64,000 nucleotides of DNA. Origin: Cellulosimicrobium arenosum. GTDB lineage: Bacteria; Actinomycetota; Actinomycetes; Actinomycetales; Cellulomonadaceae. The position numbers were made by a program, and so were the translations under genes. Positions 57,374 to 64,000 of the stretch are shown here, piece by piece. The stretch spans positions 62,001 through 126,000 of the forward strand of contig NZ_JACYHB010000010.1 of assembly GCF_014837295.1 (NCBI RefSeq), written 5' to 3'. The notes under the pieces were generated by a model, which worked only from the letters and a program-made list of their open reading frames with translations, did no database searches and was not told the origin of the DNA. Position 1 is the stretch's first letter, and each line of letters begins with the position of its first letter.

Positions 57374-58018
57374 GTGAGCACCCACGACGAGCTCGACCCC
57401 CAGATGGTGCTGCTGCGCCACGGCGAGACGGAGTGGAGCGCCAGCGGGCAGCACACGGGGACGACGGACATCGACCTGACCGCGGCCGGCGAGCAGCAGG
57501 CCGTCGCCGCAGGCGTGTGGATCCAGCGGTGGGCGGACGAGCGGGGGCGGGGGCCCGCCACGGTCCTGTCGAGCCCGCTGCGACGCGCGCGCCGTACGGC
57601 GGCGCTCGCCGGCTTCGCCGACGCGCCGACGGACGCCGACCTCGTGGAGTGGGACTACGGCCCTGCCGAGGGTCGTACGACCGCCGAGATCTCGGCCGAG
57701 CTGGGACGCGAGTGGCTCGTGTTCCGCGACGGGGTGAACGTCGTGCCGTCCGCAGACGAGCGCCGCGGCGAGGAGGTCGAGGAGGTCGCGGCCCGTGCGG
57801 CACGCGTCCTGGCACGCGTCGAGCCCACGCTGCAGGAGGGCGAGGACGTCGTCCTCGTCGCACACGGGCACCTGCTGCGCGTGCTCGTGACCCAGTGGCT
57901 CGGGCTCGACCCGCACCTGGGTGCGCGGTTCGAGCTCGGCACCGCGGCGATCAGCCTGCTCGGGTACGGGCACGGGCTGCGCACGGTCGAGGGCTGGAAC
58001 CTGCCCCCGGGTCGCTGA
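57374..58018 (+). CDS. Histidine phosphatase family protein
   Basis: 214 residues. The catalytic RHG motif is in VLLRHGETEWSASGQHTGTT; LSSPLRRARRTAALAG supplies the second Arg, and the acid/base and second His lie in VEWDYGPAEGRT and VVLVAHGHLLRVLVTQW. Close to the acid-phosphatase/phosphoglycerate-mutase-like branch; the substrate is not assignable. GTG at 57374 with AGGAAGG eight bases upstream. Confidence 0.9.
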   Translation: MSTHDELDPQMVLLRHGETEWSASGQHTGTTDIDLTAAGEQQAVAAGVWIQRWADERGRGPATVLSSPLRRARRTAALAGFADAPTDADLVEWDYGPAEGRTTAEISAELGREWLVFRDGVNVVPSADERRGEEVEEVAARAARVLARVEPTLQEGEDVVLVAHGHLLRVLVTQWLGLDPHLGARFELGTAAISLLGYGHGLRTVEGWNLPPGR

Positions 58019-58073
58019 GCCGACCGCGGACGCGTCTCCCGCCGCAGGGCCCGGCGGTGGCACCATTCTCCCC

Positions 58074-58631
58074 ATGGGACTGAGCGAGAAGCACCTCACC
58101 GACGGTGAGCACGTCGTCATGGAGCTCAAGGAGCACGCGAAGGCGCTCTTCTGGCCGATCGCCCTGCTCGTCGTGCTCGTCGTCGCGGTGGCGGCGGCCG
58201 TCGTGCTCGTGCCGGACGCCGTCGTCCGGTGGGTGGTCGCGGGGATCGCCGCGCTCGCCGCGATCGTCTGGGTGTTCGTCCCGTGGCTGCGCTGGCGCAC
58301 CACCGAGTACACCGTGACGAACAAGCGCATCTCGATGCGCTCCGGGATCATCACGCGCACGGGCCGCGACATCCCGCTGTACCGGATCAACGACGTCAAC
58401 TACGAGAAGGGCCCGATCGACCGGGTCTTCGGCTGCGGGACGCTGGTCATCTCCGACGCCTCCGAGAAGCCGGGCCTCGTCCTGCACGACGTGCCCGACG
58501 TCGAGAACGTGCAGGTGCACCTGCACGACCTGCTGTTCTCGGCGGACGACGGGTCCGACGACGGCGAGTGGCCGCCCCGCGAGCCCCCGCGCGGTCGACA
58601 CGCACCCCGGATCCCGCGCGCCGAGCGCTGA
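58074..58631 (+). CDS. Bacterial PH-domain membrane protein
   Basis: 185 residues. Two helices at about 27-70 and a bacterial PH (YdbT-like) domain after them: WRTTEYTVTNKRISMRSGII, TGRDIPLYRINDVNYEKGPI, DRVFGCGTLVISDAS. A Pro/Arg-rich tail follows. The family is membrane-bound with unknown role. ATG at 58074. Confidence 0.85.
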   Translation: MGLSEKHLTDGEHVVMELKEHAKALFWPIALLVVLVVAVAAAVVLVPDAVVRWVVAGIAALAAIVWVFVPWLRWRTTEYTVTNKRISMRSGIITRTGRDIPLYRINDVNYEKGPIDRVFGCGTLVISDASEKPGLVLHDVPDVENVQVHLHDLLFSADDGSDDGEWPPREPPRGRHAPRIPRAER

Positions 58632-58641
58632 GCGGGTCGGT

Positions 58642-58686
58642 CCGCTCAGCCCGCTCGGTCCGCTCGACCCGCTCGGCCCGCTCAGT
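58642..58686. repeat. Five tandem copies of a nine-base unit
   Basis: CCGCTCAGC, CCGCTCGGT, CCGCTCGAC, CCGCTCGGC and CCGCTCAGT follow without gaps between the stop of the PH gene and the stop of the convergent MOSC gene, which lies in the last unit. Consensus CCGCTCRRY. It is noncoding on the plus strand and may act as a weak transcription barrier or be a slippage product. Confidence 0.85.
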
Positions 58687-59407
58687 CTTCCAGGCGCTGA
58701 CCCGCGGCGATCTCGGCGCGCTCCCGCAGCTCGTCGCTGAGCGTCGTCCCGCCGTCGAGGTGGGCCGCGAGGAGACGCCGGGCGAGGTCGGCCGCGCGGT
58801 CGGGGGCTTCGCCGCGACCGTTCCACGCCGCGAACCAGTCCGCGATCGTCACGCCGTGCTCGGGGCGGTAGCAGACCGTGACGGCGTCGCCGGCACGGAC
58901 CTCGCCGCGCCGGACGACGCGCAGGTAGGTCCCGGTCCGGTTCGCGGCCGTGAACCGCACGACCCAGCGCTCCTCCTCGACCCGGCGCCCGAACGTCGCG
59001 CACGGGGTGCGCGGCTGCGTCACCTCGAGCAGCGCGGACCCCACGCTCCAGCGCTCGCCGACGACGGCACCGCTGACCGGCACGCCCCGCACTCGCAGGT
59101 TCTCGCCGAACAGCCCCGGGGGCACGTCGTGCCCGAGCTCGCCGGCCCACCACTCGGCGTCGTCCTCGCCGTAGGCGTACACCGCCTGGTCCTCGCCGCC
59201 GTGGTGCGCCCGGTCGGCCTGGACGTCCGCGTACAGGCCGAGGCGCCGCACCTTCACGGGCCCGTCGACCGGTCGCTTGTCGATGGCCGTGACCCCGACC
59301 GCGCCCGCGTCGGGCAGCAGCGCGTGCACCCGGCACACCGCCACGAGCTCGCCGGTCGGGGCGGACGACGCCAGCTCGGTCACGGGTACGGGTGCGGCGC
59401 TGCTCAT
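58682..59407 (-). CDS. MOSC domain protein (YiiM-like)
   Basis: 241 residues. The MOSC beta-barrel is seen in RRLGLYADVQADRAHHGGED, GLFGENLRVRGV and VTQPRTPCATFGRR, where the Cys of PRTPC is the expected sulfur or molybdenum-cofactor ligand. The C-terminal helical part (GVTIADWFAAWNG) is typical of YiiM-like proteins that reduce N-hydroxylated compounds. ATG at 59407. Confidence 0.88.
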   Translation of the reverse strand: MSSAAPVPVTELASSAPTGELVAVCRVHALLPDAGAVGVTAIDKRPVDGPVKVRRLGLYADVQADRAHHGGEDQAVYAYGEDDAEWWAGELGHDVPPGLFGENLRVRGVPVSGAVVGERWSVGSALLEVTQPRTPCATFGRRVEEERWVVRFTAANRTGTYLRVVRRGEVRAGDAVTVCYRPEHGVTIADWFAAWNGRGEAPDRAADLARRLLAAHLDGGTTLSDELRERAEIAAGQRLED

Positions 59408-59500
59408 CCCCCGAGTCTGGCAGCCCACCCCCAGAAGGTCACCCCTCACCCCACCCACTCGTCGCGCCACCCCCACCCCCACCCCGGCGCTCCGCGCCGC

Positions 59501-59561
59501 CGTCGAGCACGACCTGAGGGTCGCCACGCGTCCGGTGACGACCCTCAGGTCGTGCTCGACG
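59501..59561. repeat. Perfect 23-base inverted repeat (hairpin/REP-like element)
   Basis: Arms at 59501-59523 and 59539-59561 are exact reverse complements, with a 15-base loop (59524-59538). Each arm contains GAGCACGACCTGAGGGTCG. It lies between divergent genes (MOSC minus, methyltransferase plus), so it is not a terminator of either. It ends 16 bases before the methyltransferase ATG and no T-run follows. It could be a repetitive palindromic element, a cruciform or a protein site. Confidence 0.85.
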
Positions 59562-59576
59562 ACGTAGCGTCGGGGG

Positions 59577-60206
59577 ATGAGCACCGTACGTCCCTCCCGG
59601 TGGGAGCAGAAGGTCGCCGCCGATCCCTCGCACTCGACCTGGTACCGCGACCGCATGCGCGGGCTCGCCGCCGACGGGGCCGACCTCGCGGGAGAGGCAC
59701 GTCTGGTCGACGCGATGCTCCCCCGCGGCTCGCGGGTGCTCGACGCCGGGTGCGGCCCGGGGCGTGTCGGTGCGGAGCTCGCGGCGCGCGGGCACGTCGT
59801 GGTCGGGGTCGACGTGGATCCCGTCCTGGTCGACGCCGCGCGGCAGGACCACCCCGGGGCGGACTGGCGCGTGGGCGACCTGGCCGAGCTCGACCTCGTC
59901 GCCGACGGGGTCGCGGAGCCGTTCGACGCGATCGTGTGCGCGGGGAACGTCATGACCTTCCTGGCCGCCGGCACGGAGGTCGAGGTGCTGCGACGCCTGC
60001 GCGCGCACCTCACCGCCGGCGGTCGCGCCGTCGTCGGGTTCGGGGCCGGCCGCGGCTACGCGTTCGACGCGTTCTTCGCCGACGTCGGGACCGCGGGGCT
60101 GCGGGTCGACGTCGCGCTCGCGACGTGGGACCTGCGCCCGTTCGACGACGGCGCCGACTTCCTCGTCGCGGTGCTGTCCCGGGCCGCCGGGACGTCGACT
60201 GCGTGA
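59577..60206 (+). CDS. SAM-dependent methyltransferase
   Basis: 209 residues, class I Rossmann fold. SAM-binding motif I reads VLDAGCGPGRVGAELAARG, motif II acidic residue in VVGVDVDPVLVDAARQ, and motif IV FDAIVCAGNVMTF. A short N-terminal cap (WEQKVAADPSHSTWYRDRM) precedes. The substrate is not assignable. ATG at 59577 follows GGGGG directly after the 23-base hairpin. Confidence 0.85.
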   Translation: MSTVRPSRWEQKVAADPSHSTWYRDRMRGLAADGADLAGEARLVDAMLPRGSRVLDAGCGPGRVGAELAARGHVVVGVDVDPVLVDAARQDHPGADWRVGDLAELDLVADGVAEPFDAIVCAGNVMTFLAAGTEVEVLRRLRAHLTAGGRAVVGFGAGRGYAFDAFFADVGTAGLRVDVALATWDLRPFDDGADFLVAVLSRAAGTSTA

Positions 60207-60221
60207 CCTGGCACGACACAC

Positions 60222-60250
60222 AACCTACGCAACCGTAGGTTACGGTTGCG
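60222..60250. promoter_or_regulatory. Overlapping palindromes upstream of the acyl-CoA ligase gene
   Basis: Two perfect inverted repeats overlap: AACCTACG-CAAC-CGTAGGTT (60222-60241) and CGCAACCGTA-GGT-TACGGTTGCG (60228-60250). They end two bases before the GTG at 60253. Size and form suit a TetR-family repressor of fatty-acid genes binding as two dimers. No TetR gene lies in the window, so the regulator acts from elsewhere. Confidence 0.75.
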
Positions 60251-60252
60251 GG

Positions 60253-62112
60253 GTGAACGCGCTCGCGAGCAGGCCCTGGACCGAGCGGTACGCCCCCGGC
60301 GTCCCGACGACCGTCGAGATTCCCGACGAGCCCGTGACCGCGGCCCTGTTCCGCGCCGCGAGCCGCTGGCCCGCCCGCGCCGCCGTCGACTTCTTCGGCG
60401 CGGCCACGACGTACGCCGAGCTGGCCGCAGAAGTCGAACGTGCGGCCGGGGCGCTGCACGACCTCGGGGTACGCCACGGCGACCGGGTCGCCCTCGTCCT
60501 GCCGAACTGCACGTCCCACGTGGTCGCGTTCTACGCCGCGCAGCGCCTGGGCGCGGTCGTCGTCGAGCACAACCCCACCTACACCGCCGACGAGCTCGCG
60601 CACCAGCTCGCCGACTCCGGCGCGAGCGTCGCGGTCGTGTGGACCAAGGCCGTGCCGGCGGTCCTCGAGGCGCGCGGGCCCGCGCTGCGCGCCGTCGTCG
60701 CGCTCGACGTCGCACGCGACCTGCCGCGCTCGTCCCGGCTCGCGCTGCGGCTGCCCGTCGCGCGCGCCCGCGCCCAGCGCGACGCGCTGCGCGGACCGGT
60801 CCCGCCCGGCGTGCCCGACTGGCACGCGCTCGTGCGCCGCGCGCGGCGCCTGCCGGCGTCGCTGCCCCACCCGGGGCCCGACGACGTCGCGCTCGTCCAG
60901 TACACGGGCGGCACGACCGGCACGCCCAAGGGCGCGACGCTCACGCACCGCAACCTCGTCGCGAACGTCGTGCAGGGACAGGCGTGGGCCGGTTTCACCG
61001 AGGGCGCCGAGACCGTCTACGGGGTGCTGCCGTTCTTCCACGCGTTCGGGCTGATGTTCTGCCTGACCCTGCCGGCGCACATCGGGGCGACGCTCGTCAC
61101 GTTCCCGAGGTTCGACCCGCAGGCGTTCGTCGCCGCGCAGGCACGCCGGCCCGCGACGTTCCTGCCGGGCGTCGCGCCCATGTTCGACCGCATCCTCGAC
61201 GCCGCGGGCTCCGGCACCGACGATGGCACCGCCGACGGTGCCGACCGACCGGACGGCGCCGACGGCGTCGACGGGGGCCACGCCCGGCGACGGGCCGACC
61301 TCAGCTCGGTCCGGCTCGCGTTCGCCGGAGCGATGCCGATCACCGCCGAGACCGCGAGCCGTTGGGAGGCCGCCACCGGCGGGCTGCTCATCGAGGGCTA
61401 CGGGATGACGGAGACGTCGCCCATCGCGCTCGGCAACCCCTGCTCCGACGACCGCCGCCCCGGGACCCTCGGGCTCCCGTTCCCGAGCACGGAGATCCGT
61501 GTCGTCGACACCGACGCCCTCGACGCCGACGACCTCCGCGACACCGAACCCGCCGGGCCGGACGCGTCGGCGGACGGTTTCCCGGTGGTCCGCGGCGAGC
61601 TCCTCGTGCGTGGTCCGCAGGTGTTCCGCGGGTACTGGAACCGGCCCGAGGAGACCGCGGGCCAGCTGCTCGACGACGGCTGGCTCCGCACGGGCGACGT
61701 CGTGCAGGTCGCGCTCGACGGACCGGACGCCGGGGTCGTGACGCTCGTCGACCGCATCAAGGAGATGATCGTCGTCGGCGGCTTCAAGGTGTACCCGTCG
61801 CAGGTCGAGGACCAGCTCCGGGCGATGCCGGGAGTACGGGACGTGGCGGTCGTCGGGCTCCCCGGCACGGGCTCGGACGAGCAGGTCGCGGCCGTCGTCG
61901 TGCTCGACGACACCGACGGCGCACCCGCACCGCCGCGCGTCGACCTCGCCGCCGTGCGCGAGTGGGGCGAGCGCCGGCTCGCACGCTACGCGCTGCCGCA
62001 CGCGCTCGCCGTCGTGCCCGAGCTCCCGCGCTCGCAGATCGGCAAGGTGCTGCGCCGCGTGGTGCGCCAGGACCTGCTGGAGAACGACGACGTGGAACGT
62101 CGCGAGCGCTGA
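60253..62112 (+). CDS. Long-chain fatty-acid-CoA ligase (AMP-binding)
   Basis: 619 residues. ANL-superfamily motifs: ATP-binding YTGGTTGTPKGATLTHRNLV (about 217-236), EGYGMTETSPIALG, WLRTGDVV and the hinge DRIKEMIVVGGFKVYPSQVE, with the catalytic Lys in RSQIGKVLRR. It activates a fatty acid to acyl-CoA via acyl-AMP. An Asp/Gly-rich loop (DGTADGADRPDGADGVDGG) is inserted near residue 320. GTG at 60253 directly after the palindromic operator. The mRNA leader must be very short. Confidence 0.92.
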   Translation: MNALASRPWTERYAPGVPTTVEIPDEPVTAALFRAASRWPARAAVDFFGAATTYAELAAEVERAAGALHDLGVRHGDRVALVLPNCTSHVVAFYAAQRLGAVVVEHNPTYTADELAHQLADSGASVAVVWTKAVPAVLEARGPALRAVVALDVARDLPRSSRLALRLPVARARAQRDALRGPVPPGVPDWHALVRRARRLPASLPHPGPDDVALVQYTGGTTGTPKGATLTHRNLVANVVQGQAWAGFTEGAETVYGVLPFFHAFGLMFCLTLPAHIGATLVTFPRFDPQAFVAAQARRPATFLPGVAPMFDRILDAAGSGTDDGTADGADRPDGADGVDGGHARRRADLSSVRLAFAGAMPITAETASRWEAATGGLLIEGYGMTETSPIALGNPCSDDRRPGTLGLPFPSTEIRVVDTDALDADDLRDTEPAGPDASADGFPVVRGELLVRGPQVFRGYWNRPEETAGQLLDDGWLRTGDVVQVALDGPDAGVVTLVDRIKEMIVVGGFKVYPSQVEDQLRAMPGVRDVAVVGLPGTGSDEQVAAVVVLDDTDGAPAPPRVDLAAVREWGERRLARYALPHALAVVPELPRSQIGKVLRRVVRQDLLENDDVERRER

Positions 62113-62116
62113 GCCC

Positions 62117-62404
62117 GTGCCGTCCTACCGTGTGACGCTGACCGTCGGTCTGCTGCATCTCGGCGTCGAGCCGGAGTCCGTGCTGCCCGCTGCCGCGGAC
62201 GCGGCCCGCGCCGTCGCGACCGTGGAGGCGTACGACGTCGGCGTCGTGCGCGGCGAGGCCCGCGTGACCGTGCGGTTCGTCGCGGACGGTGACGAGGCCG
62301 CCCACGGCGTCGCCGACGCGGTCGAGACCGGGGTGCGGCACCTGGCCGCGACGTCCGGCGGGCGCCTGACGCGGCGCTGGGGCGGGCGCTGGTACCCCGC
62401 CTGA
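62117..62404 (+). CDS. Small hypothetical protein, 95 aa
   Basis: Not recognised. It has alternating beta and alpha predicted elements (YRVTLTVGLLHLGVEPESVL, ARVTVRFVADGDEAAHGVAD, HLAATSGGRLTRRWGGRWYP), like a ferredoxin-like alpha/beta fold. No signal peptide or Cys. The GTG at 62117 is four bases after the ligase stop, so it is translated by coupling and probably belongs to that operon. Confidence 0.6.
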   Translation: MPSYRVTLTVGLLHLGVEPESVLPAAADAARAVATVEAYDVGVVRGEARVTVRFVADGDEAAHGVADAVETGVRHLAATSGGRLTRRWGGRWYPA

Positions 62405-62442
62405 CCGCGCGCAGGCGCCGACCACCCCCGTAACCTGGCGGT

Positions 62443-63735
62443 GTGCCCCGCACCGACACCACCGACCTGCCCCACGTCGTCGTCGTGGGCGGCGGCTTCG
62501 CCGGCCTCGCGACCGTCAAGGAGCTCGCCAAGGCGCCCGTGCGGATCACGCTCGTGGACCGCCGCGTCTACAACACGTTCCAGCCGTTGCTCTACCAGGT
62601 GGCCACCGGGGGCCTGAACCCCGGCGACGTCACCTACTTCCTGCGCGGTATCCGGCTCCGGCAGAAGAACGTGCGGGTCGTGCACGAGCACCTGGTCGGG
62701 ATCGACCACGACAACCGGCGGATCCGCCTGCTCAACGACGAGCTGGTCGACTACGACTACCTGGTCCTCGCCAACGGCGTGACGGTGAACTTCTTCGGCA
62801 CCCCGGGTGCCAAGGAGAACTCGTTCCCCATGTACTCGCGGTCGCAGGCGATGAAGATCCGCGACACGCTGTTCGTCCGGCTCGAGAAGGCGGCGGCCAC
62901 GCCGGGGACCGACGAGGGGCTGCGGGTCGTCGTCGTGGGCGGTGGCGCGACCGGGGTCGAGGTCGCCGGCGCCCTCGCGGAGCTGCGCACCGCGGGACTG
63001 CGGCCCGCCTACCCCGAGATCCACGGCGACGCGTTCGAGGTCAAGCTCGTCCAGCGCGGCGGGGAGGTGCTCAAGGCGTTCCACCCGTCGCTGCGTCAGT
63101 ACGCCGCGGACGAGCTCCAGCGCCGCGGCGTCGGTCTCCACCTGGGGGCGGGCGTCGCCGAGGTCCTGCCCGACGCCGTCGTCCTCACCGACGGCACCCG
63201 CATCCGCTCCGACCTGACCGTCTGGTCCACGGGCGTGAGCCCGCACGAGGAGGTCGACGACTGGGGGCTGCCGCGCGGCGAGGGTGGTCGCGTCGTCGTC
63301 GGGGCCGACCTGCAGGTCGAGGGCCTGCCCGGCGAGTTCGCGGTCGGCGACATCGCGGTCTCCCCCGCCGACCTCCCTCAGCTCGCGCAGCCCGCGATCC
63401 AGGGCGGCAAGCAGGTCGCGCACAACATCCTCGCGCTCGTCGAGGGACGCCCGACGACGGCCCTGCACTACTTCGACAAGGGAACCATGGCGGTGATCGG
63501 GCGCCGGGCAGCCATCGCGGAGGTCGTCGGCCGGGTGCGGCTCACCCGCGGGGTGGCGTGGCTCGCGTGGCTGTTCGTCCACATCATGGGCCTCATCGGC
63601 CCGCGCAACCGGCTCACGACGCTCGCCGGACTCGTCACGCGCTACGGCTTCCCCTTCCACCGCCGGCCCATCCCCATCGTCGGCGACGTGCCGACCATGC
63701 GCCCCCCGAAGCGGAAGACCACCACCGGCCCCTGA
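62443..63735 (+). CDS. ndh: Type II NADH dehydrogenase (NDH-2)
   Basis: 430 residues. FAD-binding GGGFAGLATVKELA and NADH-binding VVVVGGGATGVEVAGALAEL frames, the quinone-side RRVYNTFQPLLYQVATGGLN with the usual Q-L-L-Y-Q-V-A, and AQPAIQGGKQVAHNI. A C-terminal amphipathic helix (WLAWLFVHIMGLIGPRNRL) anchors it to the membrane. It oxidises NADH and reduces menaquinone without pumping protons. TAACCT at 62431-62436 is placed like a -10 box for a leaderless mRNA starting at the GTG at 62443. Confidence 0.92.
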   Translation: MPRTDTTDLPHVVVVGGGFAGLATVKELAKAPVRITLVDRRVYNTFQPLLYQVATGGLNPGDVTYFLRGIRLRQKNVRVVHEHLVGIDHDNRRIRLLNDELVDYDYLVLANGVTVNFFGTPGAKENSFPMYSRSQAMKIRDTLFVRLEKAAATPGTDEGLRVVVVGGGATGVEVAGALAELRTAGLRPAYPEIHGDAFEVKLVQRGGEVLKAFHPSLRQYAADELQRRGVGLHLGAGVAEVLPDAVVLTDGTRIRSDLTVWSTGVSPHEEVDDWGLPRGEGGRVVVGADLQVEGLPGEFAVGDIAVSPADLPQLAQPAIQGGKQVAHNILALVEGRPTTALHYFDKGTMAVIGRRAAIAEVVGRVRLTRGVAWLAWLFVHIMGLIGPRNRLTTLAGLVTRYGFPFHRRPIPIVGDVPTMRPPKRKTTTGP

Positions 63736-63843
63736 CCTCGGACGATCGTCTCCCGGTGTACGGGGTGCGCTCCATCGCCTACCCTCAGGGGGACAGACCT
63801 GCCGCGAGGCAGGTGCAGGGGGGCGACAGCTGGGGGGCGCGTC

Positions 63844-64000
63844 GTGGTACGTGCAAGTGCTTTTCGTGGTGCGCGACGTGGCGTGCTGCCGATGACGACG
63901 GTGGCGATGGTGGTGCTGCTGTCGGCGTGCAGACCGGGCGTCCCGGACGCGGCTCCGCCGCCGCCACCGACCACCGCACCGTCCGACCCGAGCACCCCGG
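63844..64000 (+). CDS. Lipoprotein, N-terminal part (runs off the window)
   Basis: From the GTG at 63844 the reading frame stays open to the window end. It begins with a basic stretch, a hydrophobic helix TTVAMVVLLSAC whose end fits a lipobox (Leu-Ser-Ala-Cys), and then a Pro/Thr-rich linker (DAAPPPPPTTAPSDPSTP). GGGGGG lies about eight bases upstream. The mature domain is outside the window, so its function cannot be told. Confidence 0.65.
   Translation, partial: MVRASAFRGARRGVLPMTTVAMVVLLSACRPGVPDAAPPPPPTTAPSDPSTP

Noticed and set aside
59577-62112. Methyltransferase, acyl-CoA ligase and small protein as a biosynthetic gene cluster
   Set aside because: No carrier protein, ketosynthase or condensation domain is present, and the ligase has its own operator.

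Overview
The window is a chromosomal stretch of a very GC-rich Gram-positive actinobacterium. Evidence: GTG starts are frequent, many short leaders look leaderless, the Lsr2 family is represented, one surface protein carries an LAxTG-type sorting signal with chaplin-like repeats, and two sugar ABC cassettes fit actinobacterial habits. Gene content suggests a polysaccharide-degrading member of Micrococcales (Cellulosimicrobium/Cellulomonas/Promicromonospora type). That placement is inference. No phage, insertion sequence, integrase, CRISPR array or rRNA was seen, and no stretch over 300 bases lacks a gene.

Left part (1-29.6 kb) is mostly carbohydrate uptake and breakdown. A CUT2 sugar ABC operon (ATPase, two permeases, binding protein; 123-4797) and a very large secreted GH106-like alpha-L-rhamnosidase (4937-9406) share the same 12-bp LacI-type operator in the same position relative to good -35/-10 boxes, so they look like one regulon for rhamnose-containing glycans. 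A second cassette (17606-24505) holds a GH3 beta-glucosidase, a CUT1 transporter without its own ATPase, and a divergent LacI regulator with a different operator. Between and after them lie an acetyltransferase, a formate/nitrite-type channel, a PPOX-family enzyme, a BrkB-like membrane protein, a frameshifted APC permease, a SulP/MerR divergon with a perfect operator, an ArsR regulator, a hexapeptide protein, a PrsW-type protease, and a MarR-controlled pair of flavin enzymes, one of which is fused to a BBE-like FAD oxidoreductase.

Middle part (30.2-47.6 kb): a complete Mrp Na+/H+ antiporter operon with A and B fused, dCTP deaminase, tRNA-Gly(CCC) with a strong terminator, then a four-gene cassette GntR / ADP-ribosylglycohydrolase-like / NCS1 permease / PfkB kinase. 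The cassette has the gene-class composition of the uncharacterised E. coli yegTUVW operon and is the best candidate for an undescribed (probably nucleoside or N-glycoside salvage) pathway. A gluconate module follows: GntR, gluconokinase, GntP permease and a second gluconokinase.

Right part (47.6-64 kb): two repeat-rich secreted proteins (one chaplin-like with a LATTG anchor), a VIT1-type transporter with a ferritin-like domain, FKBP, a DNA-binding-domain-less Lsr2 relative, DedA, RNase H, AlkA-like glycosylase, a FrnE-type DsbA with a small Cys-pair peptide gene beside it, DinB, phosphatase, PH-domain and MOSC proteins, a methyltransferase behind a perfect 23-bp hairpin, an acyl-CoA ligase under a double palindrome, a type II NADH dehydrogenase, and the start of a lipoprotein gene.
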